Shown: positions 22,401 to 33,911, counted from the first letter of the stretch. The stretch: DNA of 64,000 nt from Maea johnstoni (GCA_963942565.1 OZ012690.1:8187088-8251087), one strand, 5' to 3'. Program-made: numbers and translations. The notes: a model not told the origin generated them from the sequence alone.

Positions 22401-24495
22401 CAGACTGACAGCTTCAATCTCACCCTCTCGGACCTGTCAGATGATTTCATTGTAGGCGGAAATAGAGTACAACACATAGGGGTGGAGGTGACAATTTTAC
22501 CCGTCGACAACCAGCCTCCGAATGTCACCGTTTCCAACCAAATTTTCAAGGTAGCTGAAGGTGGAAAAAGTACAATCAATGATAACTATATAAGCGCTAG
22601 TGATGTGGATACCGATACTAATGCGATCCGCTGCTCAGTGATTGTTCCGCCAACGCAAGGTTATCTGGAGAATATCTCCCCCGCCCCCGGTTCGGAGAAA
22701 CCTCGCGCTGGGATGCCGATCACATCTTTCTCGATGCGAGATTTGGAGCGGAATCTTATCAATTACGTCCAGAGTATCCACAAAGGGGTGGAGCCAATTG
22801 AAGATCGTTTCACCTTTTCCTGTACGGACGGCATAAATATTTCCCCGAACCGTTTCTTCAGTATCATGATCGAGCCCAGTAATGACGAGATTCCGGAAAT
22901 TCACGCGAGGGAATTCATTGTTATGGAAGGCATGCACCTTATTATCGATACACCGATCCTAACCGCTATTGATAAGGACATACCGGTGGATAAGCTCACT
23001 TTCTTTATCACCGTTCCTCCGAAACATGGCACGATTGTCGAGCAGCGGCCGTCAGAAATCATACCCATCCATAACTTCACAATGGCTCTCATCGCTGCTG
23101 GGTCTTCTATTGTCTACGAGCACGATGATTCTGAGACAAAAAAGGACTCGTTTGTATTGGTACTAACGGATGGCGAACATGAAGTAACGAAAGAGATCCC
23201 GATCATGGTAATACCAGTGGATGACGAAACTCCTAGATTAACCAACAACAATGGACTCGAAATCGACGTGGGTGATATACGCGCCATCACAAACGAAGAT
23301 CTCATGGCCACAGATATAGACTCGGTAGATTTCAACATAACGTACGTCGTCCGCAAGCCTCCGATGTATGGATTCCTTCAAAGGGTTTTGGGGTATCATG
23401 TCCAGAATATCACAAAGGGTATGAATTTTTCACAGGGTGAAATAGACAGTGGATGGATACAGTATGTGCATACCGGTAGAGGAGGGGTGCGGGATCTCAT
23501 CAAATTTGATGTCACTGATGGTATTAACCCTTTAATTGACCGATATTTCTACATTACAATTGGTGGCTTGGATAGCGTCTACCCTGATGTGTTGAATAAA
23601 GGCGTAGAGCTGCCAGAAGGTGGCAGTGTCATACTCACGACCAATTCCATCACAGCCACTGACACGAACAGCGCTGACGAGAATTTAGAGTATACCGTAA
23701 CCAGAGCGCCATCTAGGGGCCATCTTGAAAACATCGACTTTCCGAGGCGTCATATCGTAAAATTCACCCAGCTCCAATTAGCCAGCAACAAAATCAGGTA
23801 TGTCCACACGAGCGATGATGAAATGAAAATGGACAATTTTGAGTTTGAGGTCACCGATGGGTACAATCCGGTTTTCAGAACATTCAGGATATCATTGACG
23901 GATGTTGATAACAAGAAACCTGTACTTATGTTTGAGACTCTCAGGGTAAAAGAGGGAGGAGTGAAACTTATCACTCCGTTTGAACTAAGCGTTGATGATA
24001 CCGACACCTCAAGCAGTAATATAATACTAACAGTCACCGAATCCCCACAGCATGGTCAAATACTCTATAACAAATCTAGACCTACAACTTCATTCACTAT
24101 GGAAGATCTAAATGAAAACCTAATCACTTACAAACATGATGGCTCAGAAACCACACAGGACAGTTTCACGATATCCGTAACCGATGGCACACACCCCGAT
24201 TTCTATGTGGTTCCTGACACAACTCGCAGAACCCACCGTGAACAGATAATTCCCATAGAGATCGTACCTGTAGATAACGCTGTACCTGAGTTGATCGTGA
24301 ATAGCGGGTCGGCCTCGCTCAGCAGGTTGGATGGTGGTGACTATTATGGGCTGCTCCTGACCAGTAAGGTGCTCCAGGCCATCGATAAGGACAGTCCAAT
24401 CAGGAACCTCGTCTACACGATCCTCTCCCCTCCCAGACATGGCTACCTGGTCAACAAGGCCTACGGGAACAGGAGCATTACCATGTGGACACAGG
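19500..24495 (+). CDS. FREM2-like/FRAS1-family extracellular matrix protein, first coding exon
   Basis: Family members are basement-membrane proteins needed for epithelial-mesenchymal adhesion. The exon encodes 1665 residues plus one base. Residues 1-32 form a signal peptide: basic start, hydrophobic core VFLAVAAIGLLNL, likely cleavage after CSA. Residues about 33-271 are the N-terminal region. CSPG repeats then start near residues 272, 400, 509, 644, 773, 884, 1010, 1135, 1248, 1366, 1477 and 1599. Most carry a P.HG turn, a Y.H segment, a (T/S)DG strand and a V.PVDD..P linker, with acidic D.D motifs (for example ATDIDSD) that bind calcium in this family. The twelfth repeat is cut by the donor G|GTAAGT at 24495/24496, phase 1. 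The ATG has G at -3 and +4. Twelve CSPG repeats is the FRAS1/FREM number; Calx-beta domains, which would separate FREM2 from FREM1 and FREM3, lie outside the window. No frameshift or stop interrupts it. Confidence 0.95.
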
Positions 24496-24499
24496 GTAA

Positions 24500-25280
24500 G
24501 TCATTTTCACATATCTCTATCAGGTTTATGCCGTTTTCCATTTCAGATTTCTCTACAGGACCCAGTCCCTATACATATTTTCTCAATTGGGCCTGATTGT
24601 CTACTACCTATTATCATCGAACCTTTTAAAACAGCTGTTGCACAGTACTTTGTGTTTAATCACATTGTTATATTTATACAGGTACTTATCACTGATAATT
24701 ACCGGCATTCATGGATTGAATATTGGGGACCTGATATGTTATCAGGTTTACAACCAATTCACCTATCATGCCAAGTGCCCAAAAATAATCAGACTATTTT
24801 GTTTATAAACATCTTTGTGAACAGAGTATTTTAGTTGAACAACATTTATTTAAATGGGAAATGTTGTTCAGAAGTCAGAACCCAGCCTACAACTGTACTT
24901 TAAGAAGTTTGTGAGTAAATTGATAGTTTATTCCTAAGTTAATTTCAAAGGTATATTTAAGGGCCAGACGGCACTTGTCTATGAGATCTCTAGTCATGAA
25001 TTAGTGGTTATTCACACCCCATACATCAAATTCCCTATCATTTCAACTTTCTGGTACATAAAACTTGAAACTCAAAACAATTTTATTCTTGCAGTAGTAG
25101 CTAAATCATATATAATGCCATGATATGCCAGGTACCCACTGAACAACTTGATGAATTTTAAAAAGAAAACTAGGGCCAACTATCTTGTCAAGGGGGCCAG
25201 AGCACATCCACTTAATCCGGCCAGAAGTCAGTCCTGTCAAGTAGATTAAAATAATAATTAGCATGTTATTCACTAGGTGT
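24500..25280. other. Intron 5' part without recognised repeats
   Basis: No second exon or repeat family seen. A short hairpin, GACCTGATATGTTATCAGGT, lies at 24729-24748. Confidence 0.4.
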
Positions 25281-25288
25281 CCACAGTT

Positions 25289-25624
25289 CAGGGACTTAGC
25301 CAGGACCCATCCTGCCTGTCTTTTGGACTTGTAAGCAGTTTCCTGAAAACCTACTTTTTTTGACAGGCAATGGAAGAATTTTCTATCTTGACTTGGGGTA
25401 ATAACCAAATATTTTCCTAACAAACCATCTTGTAGGACATAGCTGGAGTGTATATTGGCCTTTTTGACACAAAAGTCCTGAGCCCTATTGATTGCAGTTG
25501 GTATAAGGATTTAAAGTAGCTAGCTGAGTATATATAGCTAAATCTTGATCCATCCATAGGCAGAAATTTTGAATTTTTTTTGCTGTTTTTGACAGGTATT
25601 TTAAAAATCCTGGCTAAGACCCTG
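25289..25624 (+). mobile_element. hAT-like MITE (TCTTAGCC family, 340-bp subgroup)
   Basis: CAGGGACTTAGCCAGGAC at the left and ATCCTGGCTAAGACCCTG at the right are inverted ends. The interior (GACAGGCA..., TAATAACCAAATATT, CTAACAAACCATC, TTTTGACACA) matches 40548-40808. I could not match an 8-bp TSD. Confidence 0.7.
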
Positions 25625-25768
25625 CCAGGAGGCAGACATCAACATTTTGTAAATAATAAGCATACTTTCTATTCACTATCTGTCCATATTGGTACCTCTT
25701 TGAGGCCTGTTCTTGCTTTTAGAAAATTGCACTAAGCTAAGTACATGAAAATGAAGTTGCAGCTGCAT

Positions 25769-25910
25769 AGTCTTAGCCTGGGCGTCATTTGGACACCCAG
25801 ATCCCCAAAATCATCCCTCAGGTCACTCAGTTTTTTCAAGCACATTTAATTGGATCTTTTTCCACCTCAATATAATTCCAGTAACATGTATCTCTATGAA
25901 GCCTGTTCAT
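25769..25910 (+). mobile_element. hAT-A MITE, left part only
   Basis: GTCTTAGCCTGGGCGTCATT, TTGGACACCCAG and CCTCAGG blocks match the left half of the 29702-30015 element. The right end is missing. Confidence 0.55.
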
Positions 25911-26221
25911 GCAAAGAAAACTGCTCGAATAAAGTACTTCACAAGCCCTTTCTAACCATATATAACTTTATATCAATGCCTTTTTAATAAAACTGTTATT
26001 TAGCAGTGAACAGCAAATCTGTGACTCCGTAACAACTTGACTTTGCCCTATATAGTTAAAAAATGAAGTTGTGGGGGTCTTGGTAATTGGCTTATTGCAA
26101 CATCTAGGATATCTCAAAAGGCGATACAGTAATTCAAGAGCAATTAGCTTTTATTCGGAAGCCCTCCAACTGTATTATCAACAGGTTTCCTATTACACTT
26201 CCCCTCCCCTTTTCTATGACT

Positions 26222-26445
26222 CATGTGATGTGTGAAATCGGCACCAGTGAAGCGAAGGGTTTACATAGATATTGTGACTTGTAGGCTACTGGACCGTGAA
26301 TGAGTTTATATGTAACCTATACAAAGATTTTACGCTGATGTATGAAATCAGTTTCATTGGCTCGAAGGGTTTACATAGATATTGTGACTTGTAGGCTAAT
26401 GGACCATGAATGAGTTTATATGTAACCTATACAAAGATTTACATG
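26222..26445. repeat. Two-copy tandem repeat, about 110-bp period
   Basis: GAAGGGTTTACATAGATATT occurs at 26254 and 26364, each followed by GTGACTTGTAGGCTA and a shared 50-bp tail ending CTATACAAAGATTT. Confidence 0.85.
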
Positions 26446-26741
26446 TAACACCACAGGCAGGTGATCCATTCTTAAGGTGTTAGTTTGAAGTGGGTGTTAC
26501 AGCAAAATTGTAGGGGGTTGCGAGAGTTCAGCAATAAGGCTATTTTAGGGCAGGGGTGGGAGGTTTGACTAACTTAACTTTCTACTAAAATTGTTTTAGT
26601 CTCTTAGACTTTTGGTAAATGTTTGTAGCACCTTGGTGCAGATATAATCTTATCATTTATCAAGAATGGTTTTAAACGTTACCAGTTAGACACCCTTGTC
26701 ATAACTACGGCCCTGTTTAAACACACCTGCAGGGTGTTTAA

Positions 26742-26956
26742 CCCTTCCAATGCTAAGGCTACTTTCATCCAAAGCACAAGGACACAGATATTTTTGAAAA
26801 TTATCTAAACCCTGTCATGTTGGTATTCATCATAAAGCCCCCACTGAGCTCTTTCAGATGAGCACCCATATGCCAGGGTTTCAGTCATTTTTCAGATCCT
26901 TTGCATCATTTTTCAAACTTATCAATTGGCCAAATTAGCCGCCAGCAGCATAAGGG
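26742..26956 (-). mobile_element. piggyBac-type MITE (PB1)
   Basis: TTAA|CCCTTCCAATGCTAAGG at the left and GCAGCATAAGGG|TTAA at the right. Both TTAA sites are intact and the element is reverse relative to 3603. Confidence 0.85.
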
Positions 26957-26969
26957 TTAATTATACTGG

Positions 26970-27980
26970 TTGTGTACATACATGACATTGCTTAGGGTTA
27001 CAGTACCTCAGACCTGTGCTAAGGAAGATCTTATCAGACTTATTTACCCATGCTACGATTTTATCCCTTTTTTATTTGCATCTACTTATAAAAACCCTTC
27101 AGTGCAACCATGTGCAAGATGTATACAAACCGGCATGGAAAGTAGCTCAAGAATGAAACATAGAAACATCTAATAACTAAGTTCCTCAACAAATTGCCAT
27201 AAATTTTTATGAAAATCTTTTTGTAATTTGTCTGGGAACTCGGAATGCCAGGATATTTGAGCCTGCATAGATAACGAAATGCTATTAATATGAAGAAATC
27301 CTTCATGATATATATTGTCATATTTCTTGATGCTTATAATGAAACAATGTAACCACATTGCTAAATCTATTTAGACAAAATTGCTATTCATTGGTTAGGT
27401 TGTAAATCTTATATAAAAAAGATTTCTATCTGATATGAGTGTAGTCAAAGATTTACAACATCTCTCTTAAAGTGAACACTATTTGCTAACTTCCCTTTTT
27501 TTCAGCAAGATAAATTTAGGAAACTAGATAAAAACCTTTCTAACATATTGACTTTCGAGAAGTCTTGGTCCAAACTTGGCCCCAAAATCAATTATCTAGT
27601 GAATGGCTATAGTTTGCCAGGAAACAATAGATTGTGCTGTTCCTCTAGAACTCTCCCAGGAATGTTGGCAGGGTGCTGTTTGTGGGTACACACCCCTGCT
27701 GGGGTATTAATGAGGAGTCATGGCGTTGCATAAGGTTGCAGTGTTTGCCCCAAGTACTGTGATATATCATGCTGTGAGGCACCCGACACCCTGCTGGATA
27801 TCGGGATATTACTGTCACTAGGAATTTAACACCATGGTAGGTTAGACAACATGGACTTACATGGTGGTTGCCCTATTAGCTTAGGCTGGGGCGATAGTAG
27901 AAAAGGGCCTGTCATGATGGTAAAACTTTCACCTTATCCAGCGGTAGAAACTGAGAAAAAAAATCAAACTGCATTTTTTG
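26970..27980. other. Intronic DNA without recognised features
   Basis: No exon, RNA gene or repeat family recognised over about 1 kb. Reading frames are short and in shared AT-rich sequence. Confidence 0.35.
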
Positions 27981-27984
27981 TAAA

Positions 27985-28195
27985 TTTTACCTACTACATT
28001 TATAAAATGCATTGTATGTTTCAAATGTCACTTTATTTCCATGACACTGCATAAGGATATTTTGCATTTTTTCAATTAGTAATGTATGTTTATGGTTGTA
28101 ATCTGAGTACATGGTGGTCTCCATGGAAAAGTAGGATGCCTAATGATTTTACAAAAAATACCATTTTTGGGCACCAACTTTCTAAATCTTGGCTA
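27985..28195 (+). mobile_element. hAT-A MITE, right part only, diverged
   Basis: TTTCCATGACA, GTTTATGGTTG, AATCTGAGTA, GTGGTCTCC, GATTTTACAAAA, GGCACCAACTTTCTAAATC and TTGGCTAA occur in the order of the right half of hAT-A. Confidence 0.5.
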
Positions 28196-28440
28196 ATTTA
28201 TGCGTTGCTCAAACGAAGTTATTTTTTCTAGGATTGTAGGTTTCCAACACTACATATTTCCTCTCACAGTAGGATCATAGTCAGGGCAGCAGACCATACA
28301 GTATATGTAGGGCCAAACTTACTGCTCAGCAGATAACTACCTGACCCCCCAGTACATAGATCTTGCACTGACAAAGTGTGAGCATACACAGACCTCTATG
28401 CCCCTGGCTATGTAGCTCAAGGCCTTTTGGAGAACTAATC

Positions 28441-28640
28441 AGTGTTTACAAGGAAGGGGCAAATAGTGGCTTTTAAGAGTACTAAAATTTGCTGGAGAAC
28501 TATTAAATCAGTGTTTATAAGGAAGGGGCGAATAGTGGCTTTTAAGAGTACTAAAATTTGCTGGAGAACTATTAAATCAGTGTTTACAAGGAAGGGGCGA
28601 ATAGTGGCTTTTACGAGTACTAACATTTGCAATTGATACC
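28441..28640. repeat. 69-bp tandem repeat, three copies
   Basis: AGTGTTTA(C/T)AAGGAAGGGG starts at 28441, 28510 and 28579. Because 69 is a multiple of three, both strands give 23-residue peptide repeats. The copies differ at few sites. Confidence 0.9.
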
Positions 28641-28902
28641 TGAATATTTGACTTATTGTTTTATTTCTTATTTGATATATTTTCCTACTTGGTTAAACTG
28701 GCATGTATACAGATCCCTGATTTAACACTTTCAATATTGAGGCTACTTTCATCCAAAGCACAAGGATGCAAAGATTTTTGAAATCCATATAAACCCTGTC
28801 ATGTTGGTATTAATTGGATAGCTCTCACTGCGTACTTTCAGATGAGTACCCATTTGCCAGGTTTTCATTTATTTTTCAGGTATTTTGCATCATTTTGTAT
28901 TA

Positions 28903-29445
28903 GGTCTAAAAAAATTGTTTGTTTCCTGTAACGGCTCGAAAAAAAATAGGGTTGGTAGGACAGTAAAAAGTTGTTTTTTTGCATTATTTTTTTGGTCAAA
29001 AATGTGTGTTTTATGCATGTTTTACGTTGATTGGGAGTTGGGAGGGCGATAGAAACTTTAGGGTAGGGATTATTTTGAATAAAAACTTGTCAGGGTAGGG
29101 TTTCAGGCATGGTCTTAGCCAGCATCTGGGTGTCTTTTTGGACACCCAAACTCCTCAAAAGCACCCTATAGGACACCCACTTTTTTTGGTGAAGAATTTA
29201 TTAAAATGTCAATCTCAAGCATATAATTAATTTTTTTTATCATCTCCATATAGTTCCCTTGACATTCTATAAGGATACCATGCCTTAGTTTGATAAATCT
29301 ATGCATGTTTATGTTTAAAATATGAGTATTTATTGTGGTCCCCCTTAAAAATTTGGAGGCCCAAAAATTTTACAAAATATTGCCAATCTTAGGCACCCAC
29401 CTTCTAAATCCTGGCTACAGGAAACAAACAACTTTTTTTTAGGCC
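28903..29445 (-). mobile_element. PIF/Harbinger-type MITE (HB1), itself split by hAT-A
   Basis: GGTCTAAAAAAA... and ...TTTTTTAGGCC ends, flanked by TTA at 28900-28902 and 29446-29448. Inner landmarks TTTCCTGTAAC, GTGTGTTTTATGCATG and GGGAGTTGGGAGGG match the reverse of 35700-35929. It contains 29108-29417. Confidence 0.85.
29108..29417 (+). mobile_element. hAT-A MITE nested in HB1
   Basis: CATGGTCTTAGCCAGCATC at the left and AAATCCTGGCTA at the right. The right terminal bases are lost. It sits at the TTACAGGAA motif of the HB1 terminal repeat, the same site used in the 39398 copy. Confidence 0.75.
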
Positions 29446-29701
29446 TTAGCTAAATTAGCCACCAGCAGCATAAGGGTTAAGATTACTAAGATTAGCAATT
29501 GATCCCTGAATATTTGACCTATTGTTAAATTTTTTATTTGATATATTTTTTCTACCTGCTTAAAATGGCAGAGAATTATGTATGTAGATACCTGATTTAA
29601 AGAAATTTCTCATAAAAAGGTGTCTTTAAAGGTGAGTTTTGGAGGGTTTGGTTGACCAAGAGATACCTGTACGCCCTGCTGGCTACCGAGTCAGGGGGCA
29701 T

Positions 29702-30015
29702 CATGGTCTTAGCCAGCAGGGTGTCTGGGTGCCTTTTTGGACGCCCAAACCCTTAAAAAGAACCCCTCAGGACACCCAAATATTTTTGTGTGGAATTTCT
29801 AAAAATCCCAATCTCAAGCTTATAATTGAATTTTTTCATCTCCTTATAATACCCATGACATTGTTTAATGATATGATGCCTTATTTTGATGAATTTATAC
29901 ATGTTTATGGTTGAAATATGAGTATATTGTGATCCCCCTTAAAAATTTGGACGCCCAAAAATTTTACAACTGCCAATTTTAGGCACCCAGTTTCTAAATC
30001 CTGGCTAAGACACTG
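29702..30015 (+). mobile_element. hAT-A MITE, intact reference copy (314 bp)
   Basis: CATGGTCTTAGCCAGCAGGG at the left, CTGGCTAAGACACTG at the right, with a perfect 8-bp duplication GGGGGCAT at 29694-29701 and 30016-30023. Internal repeats TTGGACGCCCAAA face each other. It is non-coding; frames through it are incidental. Confidence 0.88.
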
Positions 30016-30076
30016 GGGGGCATGTATTATATGACAATGCCAGGCATGATTTTAGCCTATGTATTCATCACTTTAA

Positions 30077-30290
30077 AAACCTTTATGCTGGTGGTGGCTA
30101 ATTTTGCCAATACAAAATGATGCAAAAAAACCTTGAAAAATAACTGAAACCCTGGCATTTGGGTACTCATCTGAGTGTACTCAGCAAGAGCTTTCTAATA
30201 AATACCAAGATAACAGGGTTTGGATGGTTATCAAAAATCTTTGCATCCTTTTGCTTTGGACGAAAGTAGCCTCAGCATTGGAACCTTGGG
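30077..30290 (+). mobile_element. piggyBac-type MITE (PB1)
   Basis: TTAA|AAACCTTTATGCTGG at the left and CAGCATTGGAACCTTGGG|TTAA at the right; full-length but with changes in both ends. Confidence 0.75.
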
Positions 30291-30461
30291 TTAATAAGGT
30301 GTGTTGCCTAGCTCCCTTATTTGGAGAGAGGTTCCACCATGTCTTTATAGTCAGCATATATTTCCACTCCACCTTTATTAAATAATACAAAGACTAAGGT
30401 CAAGCCCCCTTCAGAACTCTCAATATTTGCAAAGGCAAGTTGCATGTTGATATTATGTATA

Positions 30462-30962
30462 CCGTAATTTCGCGTGTATAAGACGCACTTTTTTACACTA
30501 AATTTTACACTCAAATAGGGGGTGCGTCTTATACACAAAGCTAGAAATCTAGGGTGTTTTACATCGAGTTACCAGGCCACTCGGAGATCGCCAATAACAA
30601 TTATAATGCGGCGGCCAAGACAATGCCCATCAATGTTTGCCTCGTCATTGATGAATTGTAAATACCGAACCACCCTCCGCTAGAATTTACTGATTACAAT
30701 CCATGTGACATGCCTAGGACAATGGGTAGTGAGTACCGATACAGGGTGATACGCATTGATGTCGCGGTGATGACACATTTCACTCATCTCAATATACGTT
30801 TTACTGTGTTTCTAGCGTTATTCATGAGGAGTTTATATCCTACAATAATTCCCAAAAGGGGGTGCGCACTATACACAAAGCTAAGGTCTATACATCATTT
30901 TAAAGGCCTGGACAAGGGGTGCGTCTTATATACGGGTGCGTCTTATACACGCGAAATTACGG
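30462..30962. mobile_element. TA-flanked element, Tc1/mariner-like ends
   Basis: CCGTAATTTCGCGTGTATAA and its inverse at the right (CGCGAAATTACGG) form terminal repeats of about 29 bp, flanked by TA at 30460-30461 and 30963-30964. GTGCGTCTTATACAC also recurs inside. It is 501 bp with no transposase. Superfamily is inferred from the TA target only. Confidence 0.75.
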
Positions 30963-30973
30963 TAAATGTTATG

Positions 30974-31284
30974 CATGGTCTTAGCCAATATTTGGAGATA
31001 GGGTGTCCAAATAGAGGTTTCATAGACTTATGCGTGTCTAAAGTGTGGTACAAAGTACATGTATACTACTAATAAAAGTAACCCTATATTTTCACAGATT
31101 TTGAATTTTTAGGCCAGTTACTGCTTTGTGTGTCTTATAAAAGTGACAGCTTCTACATCTTCTATCTTTTAAGAAAAGTCATCAACAGCAAATTCTGACA
31201 TAAACTTTTAGGTGTCCAAACTGTCAAAAAACAGTGTTTTGGGTGTCCAAATGACACACTGGACGCATAGGCGGCTAAGCCCTG
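30974..31284 (-). mobile_element. hAT-type MITE (TCTTAGCC family, subgroup C), intact
   Basis: CATGGTCTTAGCCAATATTT and GCGGCTAAGCCCTG ends with perfect 8-bp duplication ATGTTATG (30966-30973 and 31285-31292). The interior differs from hAT-A; a second copy is at 58308-58622. Confidence 0.88.
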
Positions 31285-31736
31285 ATGTTATGGGCACACT
31301 ACCTGGTAGCCCTCACAGAATTATAGGATGTTTCACTTAACATTGTAAACGATATCACTTCCATTTCGGAAGAATAATGATTTAATTCTGTACTTCCTGA
31401 CTAGACTTGTAAATTAGAATCAACTTTCGATCACCTCTCCCTTGAATAACTTTTCAATCTGAGACTTAAGTTTTTCTTTAGAACATCCAGACAACACTTC
31501 CAAAGGGTGGAAAGCTATGTATTGAACTCTCCAAATCATTTCACAGATACCTGTTAAAAATGAAGTATAAATTTGGGTTTCAGCGAGCAGATTGCTTTGT
31601 TATACCCCGTACAAACGTTAACATTTTCAGCAAGCTATCTGCACTGCTAATAGATCTGTGCTGTACTATTGGAAATAGCATTAGAGAATTCTGTGGGGGC
31701 AATCCACTTGCCTAAGTTAATTGCTCTAATGATCAC

Positions 31737-31915
31737 CATTAACCACATGCTGCTGGCTTATCTAATCAGATTGCATTTGGACACACACCATGCAGGGATT
31801 ACTTCACAGTGTTTATCTCTAAACGATGAGATTAGCCTGGTATAGTGGCCACTGTCTGCAGGAGGTACATTAGTGGTTAGTTCTCAGGTTGAGTTAGGTA
31901 TGATGCCGCCACAAC
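31737..31915. repeat. Diverged direct repeat, copy 1
   Basis: ATTAACCACATGCTGCTGGC, TTATCTAATCAGAT, GATGAGATTA-CCTGGT and GGTATGATGCC recur in the same order at 32737-32895, 1 kb downstream. Origin unclear. Confidence 0.65.
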
Positions 31916-31966
31916 TATATCTAGGTATATACATTTGACGGTTTAAAGGTTTGATGTCTCTATTAA

Positions 31967-32167
31967 CCCTTATGCTGCTGGTGGCTAATTTCCTCAATAT
32001 AAAATCAGGCAGGAACACTAAAAAATGAAATCCTGGCACATGGGTATTCATATGAGAGTTATCAACGAGAGCTATCCAATGAATACCAACATGACAGGGT
32101 TTAGATGGTTTTCAAAAAACTTTGCATCATTTTGCTTTGGATGAAAGTAGCCTCAGCATTAGAAGGG
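31967..32167 (+). mobile_element. piggyBac-type MITE (PB1), intact
   Basis: TTAA|CCCTTATGCTGCTGG and CAGCATTAGAAGGG|TTAA, 201 bp, both target sites intact. Confidence 0.88.
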
Positions 32168-32326
32168 TTAAATCAAATTATAGATGGCAACACAGTTTTG
32201 TGGGGTTGCAGTTAAAAAGCTTAAACGCAGCTCAAGTGGGTCCCCCTTGAGAATTAACTAAACCTAGACTGGAATCAACTCAGGGTAGATCAGTGAGACT
32301 AAGGAAAGAGTCAGTTTTAACACCGC

Positions 32327-32716
32327 CAGGGCTCGACATTAATGCTAGGCCCATAGCCCCGGGCTAGTTATTGAAAGTCAGGGCTAGTAATTCTACCTGT
32401 TAGTAGCCCCTAGGGGCTAGATAGGATTAGAATACCAGTGCTTGAAAAGTATGAAACCCTCCTCTGAGTCTGCATACTTGGATGGTAATAAAAAAATTAC
32501 ACAATACACTTGACTCCTGTTCATGGTATCAACAGAGGCTAGGGGTAGGTCACTATTTGAAGAAATTGTAATTGATATAGGAATAAAAATATGTGGGATA
32601 TCTTGCTCATTTTATGTCATCAATTTTCAGGGCTAAAAAAATATTTCAGGGCTAGTTTAAATTACAGTAACTTGCCCTGCTTGGCTTGAGAAGTTCTTTC
32701 TTAATGTTGAGCCCTA
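32327..32716 (+). mobile_element. hAT-like MITE with 5-bp TSD, variant
   Basis: CAGGGCTCGACATTAATGC at the left and TTAATGTTGAGCCCTA at the right, flanked by ACCGC on both sides (32322-32326 and 32717-32721). Internal GGGCTAG repeats replace the GGCCAGTAAA repeats of 34201. Confidence 0.7.
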
Positions 32717-32736
32717 ACCGCCTAGTAGCAAGATCC

Positions 32737-32895
32737 ACATTAACCACATGCTGCTGGCTTATCTAATCAGATAGCAATAGGAAGCATAGTTGGATTACTT
32801 AGCTTATCTCATAACAATGAGATTAACCTGGTGTGATGGCCACATAACCTGTTCTCAGGCTGAGTTTGGTATGATGCCACCATCACTATTTTTGG
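32737..32895. repeat. Diverged direct repeat, copy 2
   Basis: Partner of 31737-31915; it is followed at about 32890-32945 by the terminal part of a hAT-A element (GACACCCTGCTGGCTAAGAC). Confidence 0.6.
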
Positions 32896-33091
32896 GTGTT
32901 GGGGTGTCCAAAAGATGCCCAGACACCCTGCTGGCTAAGACTATGGCTAAGACATCAATTTAAAGTAGGTCTCTAGAACAGAGATACTCTAAACGAGTGT
33001 CACTGATAAAACTGTCTTTAAACAATCAAACCATTGTGCTTAATTGTGTGTTAATATGATGTGGCATTCCTGAACGAAAATAACCCTTACA

Positions 33092-33350
33092 GGCCTCGAC
33101 GCTGACTTTTAAAAGTTACTGGCCCGTAGGAACAGTAGGACCAAGGATCTATTGGTCCTGCAAAATTTGTACTCGTCCTAGAAATTTTTCTCATAACATT
33201 ATCAGGCATTTGATGTGCCTGATGTGGGGGAAACACTTGTTTCAAGAACGTCCCCAAATGTTTACTGGCTCTGTATAGGACCAGTTGAGGTCTTTTTTGA
33301 CTGGCCCAAAGACGTTTTTTGGGAATTTTTAACAGCCTGGGGACAGCGGT
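33092..33350 (-). mobile_element. hAT-like 5-bp TSD MITE, partial and diverged
   Basis: Reverse-strand blocks of the 34201 family: CTCGACGCTGAC, GGTCCTGCAAAA, CGTCCCCAAATGTTTACTGG and GGACCAGTTGAGGTC. The terminus near 33350 is not clear. Confidence 0.55.
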
Positions 33351-33675
33351 TCACTGTGTGCCCTGGAGAAACTCTAAATGAGACTGTCCTTAACCAATTA
33401 AACCATTGTTAACAACATAGTGTTCCTGAAAGAAAATAACCATTTTAAAAGCCTTTTCATAGCTAGTGCTTAAAGCTAATAGGCTCATGCAATTAAACCA
33501 CCCCATGTGTAAACTTCCTCTGTTTTTGTTTCTTACCAAACAACTGTCTTATCTAACTAATGAGGGAGATGTGGCTCTAGATACTGAAAGGGGCACATAG
33601 TTTAGTTCCCCTACTATAGCCCCTTCATACCCTTACCCCTAACCCCCCACACCCCGTCTGGGCTTGCACATGAAT

Positions 33676-33911
<236 letters not shown>

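Larger units (their letters stand above)
28726..29476 (-). mobile_element. piggyBac-type MITE (PB1), split by a Harbinger-type element
   Basis: The left part runs from TTAA at 28722 to TTTTGTATTA; the right part resumes at 29446 as TTAGCTAAATTAGCCACCAG and ends AAGGG|TTAA. Removing 28903-29445 and one TTA restores a PB1 of normal length. Confidence 0.85.

Noticed and set aside
19752-24440. Several minus-strand and shifted frames across the large exon
   Set aside because: Shadows of the CSPG-repeat coding sequence.
24496-24596. Coding sequence continuing past 24495 to the stop at 24594-24596
   Set aside because: A consensus G|GTAAGT donor interrupts repeat 12, and the rest of the repeat is found at 57462 in matching phase. 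The extension has no domain similarity.
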